Positions 1-5,347 of a DNA stretch of 26,046 nucleotides are shown in pieces (position 1 is the stretch's first letter; every line of letters starts with the position of its first letter). A program made the position numbers and the translations under genes. A model generated the notes under the pieces. That model had not been told where the DNA came from and did no database searches. It was given only the letters and a program-made list of their open reading frames with translations. The DNA lies in the IMG/VR virus record IMGVR_UViG_3300037339_000216, positions 1 to 26,046 of that record; one strand, 5' to 3'. This DNA is from a virus.

Positions 1-1
1 G

Positions 2-271
2 TCGCGCGGCTTGCCTAACTGCACCGGCACGAACCCGTGTTTGAACGGGTGCGAGGGCGTGCACGCAGAAATCAATGCGCTGCTCCAAGCCAGTGCGCAC
101 GAGGCAGCAACGTGCTACGTCTCCACGTTTCCGTGCTGGCATTGCGTGAAGTCCTTGCTCAACACCGCGATAAGGGTAATCGTCACGCCGACCGGTCACC
201 TCGACGACGACCAGTGCCGCGCGCTGGCACTATGGCTTGACACCGGCCGCGATTACAGGCGGCAGGCGTGA
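2..271 (+). CDS. dCMP/cytidine deaminase-family protein, 5'-truncated
   Basis: Zinc-dependent deaminase fold. The zinc-binding HAE motif (VHAEINAL) and the downstream PCxxC motif (FPCWHC) are both present, preceded by a Cys-rich loop (PNCTGTNPCLNGC) typical of deoxycytidylate deaminases. The family converts dCMP to dUMP for dTMP synthesis, a common step in phage nucleotide pools. The frame is open to the left edge (codons for S-R-G precede the TTG at 11), and in the family an Arg-Gly usually precedes this loop. The TTG is therefore probably not the start, and the N-terminal part with the first helix/strand lies outside the window. The gene ends in a GTGA overlap with the next one, which suggests translational coupling. 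A related cytidine deaminase cannot be excluded; the catalytic Glu and both Cys ligands are intact. Confidence 0.85.
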   Translation, partial: SRGLPNCTGTNPCLNGCEGVHAEINALLQASAHEAATCYVSTFPCWHCVKSLLNTAIRVIVTPTGHLDDDQCRALALWLDTGRDYRRQA

Positions 272-573
272 CGCTACAGGCACGCGCTGGCTTGCCACGC
301 TTGCGCGTGTCGCGTCGCCGTAGCGTGGCAGGTAGGCAGGTAGCCAAGCGCGATACGCTGCGGCGACACCGCCTGCTCGAGGCGCTGGCACGCGGCGAGC
401 GCACGGCAGGCGCGGCACGCGCGGCGGGTTACTCCGGCGCGGGCACAGCGCGCATGATACTGTCAATCATGCGGCGGGAGACGGGATGCACTACGACAAT
501 CGAGCTCGTGGTGCGCTACAGAGAAGGGGAGATAGATGCACTATTTAACCCAAGAAAGAAACGGCATGCGTAG
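268..573 (+). CDS. Small helix-turn-helix DNA-binding protein (putative regulator)
   Basis: A 101-residue, strongly basic protein. The N-terminal 35 residues are Arg-rich and low-complexity. Residues about 35-95 look like a helix-turn-helix of the LuxR/sigma-4-like type: a helix RLLEALARGE, then AGAARAAGYSGAGTARMIL, then GCTTTIELVVRYREGEI, which recalls the C-terminal recognition helix region of LuxR-type domains. The GTG start at 268 overlaps the deaminase stop (GTGA). No strong Shine-Dalgarno is visible, so translation probably depends on coupling; in-frame TTG 301 and GTG 307 are alternative starts. The last 38 bases overlap the next gene. The role as regulator is inferred from the fold only; no target site was identified. 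Confidence 0.6.
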   Translation: MTLQARAGLPRLRVSRRRSVAGRQVAKRDTLRRHRLLEALARGERTAGAARAAGYSGAGTARMILSIMRRETGCTTTIELVVRYREGEIDALFNPRKKRHA

Positions 574-691
574 GTTGGTGGTTATACTCGCCTTTGCCAT
601 AATGTGGGGCGGCATAATTGCGTTCGTGCTTGGCACGTGGCTCAAGTTTCTAACAACGATGTTCATGATAGGATGGGACCTGATATGGTAA
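536..691 (+). CDS. 51-residue single-pass membrane protein
   Basis: Short ORF starting with ATG, preceded by a good Shine-Dalgarno (AAGGGGAG, about 6 bases upstream). It translates to MHYLTQERNGMRRLVVI followed by a hydrophobic stretch (LAFAIMWGGIIAFVLGTW, residues about 18-35) and a short aromatic tail ending in WDLIW. Positive charge before the hydrophobic segment suggests an N-in inner-membrane orientation. It starts inside the helix-turn-helix gene (38-base overlap) and its TAA overlaps the ligase ATG (685) by 7 bases, the packing expected of a real gene in this operon. Function is unknown. A holin-like role is conceivable from size, but no lysis gene is next to it, so I do not assign one. 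Confidence 0.7.
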   Translation: MHYLTQERNGMRRLVVILAFAIMWGGIIAFVLGTWLKFLTTMFMIGWDLIW

Positions 692-1542
692 AGCTATTCA
701 AACCGATGCTGGCAGGCGAGGCTGACCTTGAGAACCTGCGGTTTCCGTTGCTTGCCAGCGCAAAGCTGGACGGGGTGCGGGCGCTGCGCATAGGCGGACG
801 CTTCATGTCGCGGAACATGAAGCCGATACCGAACCGGCAGCTTCAAGAAAGCATTGTCCTTGACGACGGACTAGACGGCGAGCTGATTGCCGGCAAGCCT
901 ACTGCAAAGGACTGCTACCGCCGCACCATGTCCGTCGTCATGTCTGACGACACAGAAGCGGAGAGCGTGCGCTACTATGTCTTCGATACATTTGATAACC
1001 CGCAAGAGAAGTATGAATGGCGGCGACCTGTCTCTGTGCCGCACCCGAAAGTAACTGTGCTACCGCAATGGAAAATCAAAGACCTCGCGACGTTGCTGCT
1101 CGTCGAAGAGAAGTCGCTCGCGGAAGGTTACGAAGGCTTGATGCTGCGCAGCTTGGACGGCGTGTATAAGAACGGCCGCGCGACGACACGCGAAGGCTGG
1201 TTGCTCAAGCTCAAGCGGTTCCAAGACGACGAGGCTTACGTCATTGGATTCGAAGAGCAAGAACGGAACGACAACGAGGCGACGACGGACGCGCTCGGCC
1301 GCACCGCGCGGTCTAGCCACCAAGAGAACAAGGTGGGAAAGAACACGCTAGGCTCGCTCATCGCTGTGTGGAAGGGCAAGTCGTTCAACATCGGCACCGG
1401 GTTCACGGACTCGGAGCGGCTGCATATCTGGGCACACCAGTCGGCATACCTCGGGCGTCAGGCGAAATTCAAATACCTTGCTGTGGGCATGAAGAACCTG
1501 CCGCGGCACCCTGTATTCTTGGGCTGGCGGACCGGCGACTAG
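685..1542 (+). CDS. ATP-dependent DNA ligase
   Basis: Seals nicks in DNA through a lysine-AMP intermediate; in T7-like phages it joins Okazaki fragments. The 285-residue product contains the nucleotidyltransferase motifs in order: motif I AKLDG with K27 as the adenylated lysine, Ia-type SRN (42-44), DGELI with E66, motif III YYVFDT (97-102), motif IV YEGLML (149-154) and motif V LLKLKR (173-178), followed by a small OB-fold-sized C-terminal domain. The length is close to minimal phage ligases, somewhat shorter than T7 gp1.3. ATG 685 was chosen over the longer frame from 604 because similarity begins at MVKLFKPMLAG, an AGGATGGGA element lies upstream, and the start overlaps the preceding stop. 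The stop codon shares CTAG with the convergent late operon. Confidence 0.95.
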   Translation: MVKLFKPMLAGEADLENLRFPLLASAKLDGVRALRIGGRFMSRNMKPIPNRQLQESIVLDDGLDGELIAGKPTAKDCYRRTMSVVMSDDTEAESVRYYVFDTFDNPQEKYEWRRPVSVPHPKVTVLPQWKIKDLATLLLVEEKSLAEGYEGLMLRSLDGVYKNGRATTREGWLLKLKRFQDDEAYVIGFEEQERNDNEATTDALGRTARSSHQENKVGKNTLGSLIAVWKGKSFNIGTGFTDSERLHIWAHQSAYLGRQAKFKYLAVGMKNLPRHPVFLGWRTGD

Positions 1543-2477
1543 AACGAAACTGTTCCGTAGAGGGTTCCGTCGTTGACGAGGTAAGTAATGTAGGAGCTAC
1601 CGTCAATGGCGGGACCACCTCCACCGCCGCTGCCGGGAGAACCTTCTGTAACCCAGTCGCCGCCTGCCTCGCTGAAAGTGCCGATTCCGCCTGCAGCACC
1701 GAGTCCTCCGCCTACCCCGCCGTCACCTGCATGAGCATCACCGAGTTCTCCACCATTACCGCCGCCGCCAGCGCCTGCGTTATTGCCATTTCCGCCGACG
1801 CTGCCTGGAAAGATTTGGGCGCCGCTGACTGGGCCGCCGTCACCTCCATTAGCCAGTGCGCCGCCACCTCCGGAACCGCCACCTCCGGCACCGCCACCTC
1901 CACCACCGCCACCGTAATTCACATCGACTTCCTTTGCGCCAGCAGCGCCGCCGCCTCCGCCACCGCCACCTCCTGAAATTGCAGAACCCGCGTTGAATGT
2001 AAGGTTAATGGGGCGGCGAACATAAAGGCCAACCCCGCCGCGCTGGCCTATAGACCCATCTGAGGCTACCTCGCTATGGCTCGCGCCGCCGGTGCCGCCC
2101 TTTCCGCCAACACCACCAAGCCAGCCGCTTATGTGCAGGTCAACCGTAGTCGCAAGGAGCGAAGCGTCAATAATCAAGCCGGTCCCACCCGGCGACAACG
2201 CATTGACGAAAGCGCCGACAGGAATGATTACGACAACCGGCTTGGTTCCATCATTTACAAAACCTGCGTTAACGAGAATGTCCGTCAGGTTATTCACATT
2301 GCTGACGTAATTGCCGAAGGTGTAAGTAAAGGTGGACAATTCCTTGAATTGCCGCCACGCGCCGCCGCGCGCTTCCCACGCGGCGCTGACCTTGCGCCAC
2401 ACGCCGCCGTGCGCGACCCATGTATCTTTCACGGTGCGCCACGCGCCGACGTGTGAAACGAAATGTTTCTTAGGCAT
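1539..2477 (-). CDS. Glycine-rich distal tail adhesin (putative receptor-binding protein)
   Basis: A 312-residue protein, last gene of the late operon. Residues 1-45 hold three near-repeats built on GAWR/GGVWRKV/GGAWRQF (Trp-Arg spaced by about 16), a short repeat seen at the start of other phage tail adhesins. Residues about 50-120 are beta-rich. From about 135 onwards there are several polyglycine blocks (runs of 5-9 Gly separated by short variable loops), reminiscent of the polyglycine-helix adhesins such as T-even gp38, where loops between Gly blocks bind the receptor. The ATG was chosen because it overlaps the upstream fibre stop (ATGCCTAA). No Shine-Dalgarno is obvious, so translation is probably coupled. 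A longer in-frame extension to 2552 has no support. Role inferred from composition and position. Confidence 0.75.
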   Translation of the reverse strand: MPKKHFVSHVGAWRTVKDTWVAHGGVWRKVSAAWEARGGAWRQFKELSTFTYTFGNYVSNVNNLTDILVNAGFVNDGTKPVVVIIPVGAFVNALSPGGTGLIIDASLLATTVDLHISGWLGGVGGKGGTGGASHSEVASDGSIGQRGGVGLYVRRPINLTFNAGSAISGGGGGGGGGAAGAKEVDVNYGGGGGGGGAGGGGSGGGGALANGGDGGPVSGAQIFPGSVGGNGNNAGAGGGGNGGELGDAHAGDGGVGGGLGAAGGIGTFSEAGGDWVTEGSPGSGGGGGPAIDGSSYITYLVNDGTLYGTVSF

Positions 2478-3987
2478 ATTGATACCAGATGTCGCCGTCG
2501 ACCGGGGTTTGCCCGGCTGTGATAGGGTCGGTGGTGGACACGAACCGCGCACCGACGCAGTTGTTGGCCTGCGCGCCGGTAGGGATGTTGGCCGTTAAGC
2601 GTCCATCGGATTCCTGTATTTGCAGGAATTTGGCGTAACCAATCCCACCCCACACAGGCCCTGTCGGGGTGCCCTTAATGGCAGAGTAGTTACCAAGACC
2701 ATCCGTGTGCTCGATGCCGCCAGCGTTCGTGGTGCCTACAATGCGACCGGCGACGTTTAGGACTGGAGCGCGCAGAGTCATTACCCCAGTGGCGCGTTCG
2801 ACAGACACCGGCGCACCTAAGAAGTTACCAGCATCATCATAACTGTATAGCGCAAAATCCGAACCTGCATTTGCGCCAGACTCTAGCGTTGTGTCGCCAA
2901 GTGCGAGCACCCAGCGCAGCGCATTTGCGGTCTTGCCTTGAACCTGGTTGATCGCCCCTGATGCAGATTTATTGAGTGTAAATAACGGCGTTGACTTGTT
3001 AATAGATAAATCCTGGTCACCGTTCCGCTCCGCGCCGAACACCCATAACCCATTCTTGCGCACGTAAGCGTTGCCATCAGACGGAGCGTCAGTAATGCCC
3101 ACAGCCTGCGGCCAGTCCGCAGCGACAGTCGCCCACACCGGGCCAACGGCATTGCCGCCGTAGCGGTAAGCGGTGCCGAGTGTGGACGGCCAGCGGTAGT
3201 CAATCAGCTCGTTGGGCGCTCGCGTGATGACGAGCGCGGTTGCCTGCGCGTTCCACGCCGCCTCTACCGTGCCTTGCGCGTCGCCGGTCGCGTCAGACAG
3301 GTAGTTAGTGATTATCGCGCCACCCACGAAGACGTCCACATACTGCTTGGTTGCAGCGTGCAGGCCAGCCGTAGGGTTCGTAGGCAGCGTGAGAAACCCG
3401 GTCAGCGTGCCGCCTGCCAGTTGCAGGTAACGCGCATCGCCGCGCGCGTTGGTATGGTATTGCGCGTGGTCATCGTCGCCCAGCCCATCTAGTGCGCCGT
3501 GGTCAATGCCTTGCCCGTGCGGCGTAACCAGCACCGCGCCCGAGCTATCAAAGCCGAGGTCCTTGCCCGCGCGCTCGGCCGGTGGAGGCAGCACGAGGTT
3601 CGGACCGACTGCTTCAACGACCGCCGCGCGGACAGCGCGGATGGAAACACTGGACAGGTCCTGCACCAGCAGCGTCAGCTTGTCCAGTGCCTGCTCGTGC
3701 GTCTCCGCAGGGAACGGGTCGAACGGCCGGTAATCGACTTCTTGGGTCGGTGACGTAAGCCGCACCAGGAATACAACAGCGTCCAACAGCGGCGCGACGA
3801 GGAACGTGACAGAGCCGCCGCCGGGCTCGTTCACACCAGCGACAGTGTATGCGCCCACGTCCTGCAATACGTCGTCCACATAGACGCGCAGACTGGGTGA
3901 CGTGACGATGCGGAACGGGTAAACAAAGACGAGCGTCACCCCGTCAGCAATATATGAGACATTATTCGTGATAGAAGTTACAGTCAT
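2470..3987 (-). CDS. Tail fibre protein A (T7 gp17-type N-terminal domain)
   Basis: A 505-residue virion fibre. The N-terminal ~110 residues (YIADGVTLVFVYPF ... DYRPFDPFPAE) resemble the T7 tail-fibre head-attachment domain that docks onto the tail tube. An Ala/Val-rich possible coiled-coil and linker of about 80 residues follows, then a repeat region (LHAATKQYVD ... GTVEAAWNAQ ... DWPQAVG) and a distinct C-terminal domain ending in GDIWYQYA. GAGGA lies 4-5 bases before the ATG. It is a paralogue of the adjacent upstream fibre gene, sharing the N-terminal and middle regions but not the extra linker or the C-terminus. Probably one of several receptor-binding or branching fibres. Confidence 0.88.
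   Translation of the reverse strand: MTVTSITNNVSYIADGVTLVFVYPFRIVTSPSLRVYVDDVLQDVGAYTVAGVNEPGGGSVTFLVAPLLDAVVFLVRLTSPTQEVDYRPFDPFPAETHEQALDKLTLLVQDLSSVSIRAVRAAVVEAVGPNLVLPPPAERAGKDLGFDSSGAVLVTPHGQGIDHGALDGLGDDDHAQYHTNARGDARYLQLAGGTLTGFLTLPTNPTAGLHAATKQYVDVFVGGAIITNYLSDATGDAQGTVEAAWNAQATALVITRAPNELIDYRWPSTLGTAYRYGGNAVGPVWATVAADWPQAVGITDAPSDGNAYVRKNGLWVFGAERNGDQDLSINKSTPLFTLNKSASGAINQVQGKTANALRWVLALGDTTLESGANAGSDFALYSYDDAGNFLGAPVSVERATGVMTLRAPVLNVAGRIVGTTNAGGIEHTDGLGNYSAIKGTPTGPVWGGIGYAKFLQIQESDGRLTANIPTGAQANNCVGARFVSTTDPITAGQTPVDGDIWYQYA
3707..3736. repeat. 30-base exact repeat, copy 1 (tail fibre A)
   Basis: This 30-base stretch is identical to 5070-5099. Both copies encode the DYRPFDPFPAE segment of the fibre N-terminal domain in the same frame. 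It marks recent duplication or gene conversion and could serve as a substrate for recombination between the two fibres. Confidence 0.85.
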
Positions 3988-3994
3988 AGGTTCC

Positions 3995-5347
3995 TCACGC
4001 TTTGATTATCTTGTTAACAACCGCGGACGGTTGCATGATGTTCGAAGCTGCGCCGCCGCCCGCGCTGCCACTTGGAGTATTCGCATTGCCAGGGACAGCA
4101 GTCAGTGGAGCGCCGCCCTGCACAGTATTGCTTGTGCCGACGTTGTGAGTGTGCGGAACCATCTCGGCCAGCGTCTGGACATGCGCCTCTTCACCGCCCA
4201 CGCTGCCGACGGTAACGGCAGGGCCGCTGATTTGGACACCGCCTGAACCAATCGTCGTGCGGCGTTGCAGGTCCGGGACATTGAAGGTTGTCGTGCCATC
4301 GCCTTGGCCCCACGGCGAAGCTGCGCCGCCAAGCGCGGCATAGAGTGCGGCATATGAGGTGCGGCTTACAGCCGAACCGTTGCAGGGGAAGTAACCGCCA
4401 GGGACTGCTGCGCCTGCGTAGTCAAGAATCGTTCCGACAGGTATGCCGCCGTTAGCAATCGGCACCAACCCGTCCGCGCCCAGCGGCGCAACCCCGTTCG
4501 CTGCGCCCTTCTGCGTAAGCGGGATAACCGTCTGAGCCTGAGGCACTTGCGCACCAATCGCACCAGCAGGCACTTCAATGTGACCCGTAAACGTGCCGCC
4601 TGCTTTCGGAACCAGCGCCTCCCACGTGGAATTCTTGCGCCCGTAGGTTTGTCCATCTACAGGAGCCTCTGCCACGCCGACTGATTGCGGCCAGTCCGTA
4701 ACCACGGTCGCCCACGCGGGACCCGCCTGGTTGCCTACGTAGCGGTAGACCGCGTTGTCCGTAGACTTCCAGCGGTAGAAGATTGTCTCGTTACCCGCGC
4801 GGGTAATGCCGAGCGCCGCGGCTTGCGCGTTCCAACCTGCTTCAACGGTAGCCGCCGCGTCGCCCGTAGCGTTGGACTGGTAAGTGGTGGAGAATGCGCC
4901 GGCAGCGAAATTCTCGACAAAGTTTTTTGTTGCCGCGTGCATCGCATCAACCGGGTCCGCATGCAGCGTGAGGAAACCGCGCATCGTGTCGCCGGACTGC
5001 TTGACGTAGCCATTGAGAAACTGCTGGCAAAGCATTACCACGCGGTCGAAGTCGTCCTCCACGCGCTCGGCAGGGAACGGGTCGAACGGCCGGTAATCGG
5101 AAAGCTGGACCGCGATTATCACGCGCGTGAGGAATACGTCGACGCCGGACAGCGGTGCAACCGTGAAGACAACCGTCCCGCCTACGTCCGCGCCGACACC
5201 GGTCAGCGTGTAACCGGATACTTGCAACACCTCGTTGAGATAAACCTGGAGGTCGTCCGACGCCAGCACTTTGAATGGGTAGACAAATGAAGTCGCGACC
5301 CCGTTCGCGACGTAGGCGACAGTGGACTGCGTGGTGGAAATCGTCAT
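3995..5347 (-). CDS. Tail fibre protein B with phage collar C-terminal domain
   Basis: A 450-residue fibre. Residues 1-110 form the T7-type fibre N-terminal domain (YVANGVATSFVYPF ... DYRPFDPFPAE), and residues about 115-245 are homologous to the middle of the downstream fibre. The C-terminal ~150 residues form a phage tail-collar type domain (PVGTILDYAGAAVPGGYFPC, then TTFNVPDLQRRTTIG), usually at fibre tips, with a Gly/Ser-rich end. The ATG overlaps the stop of the 960-residue internal protein (ATGA), and AGGA lies 8 bases upstream. Its stop lies 7 bases before the next fibre start. Probably trimerises and either binds the receptor or carries the other fibre. Confidence 0.9.
   Translation of the reverse strand: MTISTTQSTVAYVANGVATSFVYPFKVLASDDLQVYLNEVLQVSGYTLTGVGADVGGTVVFTVAPLSGVDVFLTRVIIAVQLSDYRPFDPFPAERVEDDFDRVVMLCQQFLNGYVKQSGDTMRGFLTLHADPVDAMHAATKNFVENFAAGAFSTTYQSNATGDAAATVEAGWNAQAAALGITRAGNETIFYRWKSTDNAVYRYVGNQAGPAWATVVTDWPQSVGVAEAPVDGQTYGRKNSTWEALVPKAGGTFTGHIEVPAGAIGAQVPQAQTVIPLTQKGAANGVAPLGADGLVPIANGGIPVGTILDYAGAAVPGGYFPCNGSAVSRTSYAALYAALGGAASPWGQGDGTTTFNVPDLQRRTTIGSGGVQISGPAVTVGSVGGEEAHVQTLAEMVPHTHNVGTSNTVQGGAPLTAVPGNANTPSGSAGGGAASNIMQPSAVVNKIIKA
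5070..5099. repeat. 30-base exact repeat, copy 2 (tail fibre B)
   Basis: Second copy of the 30-base identical stretch at 3707-3736, in the same orientation and reading frame, inside the docking domain of tail fibre B. The flanking bases differ immediately outside the repeat. Confidence 0.85.

Noticed and set aside
604-684. Longer ligase start at 604
   Set aside because: The added 27 residues lie in the frame-shifted overlap with the small membrane protein gene and show no ligase similarity; ATG 685 gives the conserved N-terminus.
1368-1976. 202-codon + strand frame rich in Ala/Thr/Ser
   Set aside because: Spans the ligase end and is antisense to the polyglycine adhesin; the AT-poor Ala/Thr pattern is the complement of Gly codons.
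1855-1980. GCC/ACC-rich short tandem pattern, first considered a CRISPR or microsatellite array
   Set aside because: No constant repeat with unique spacers; it is the coding sequence of Gly runs in the adhesin.
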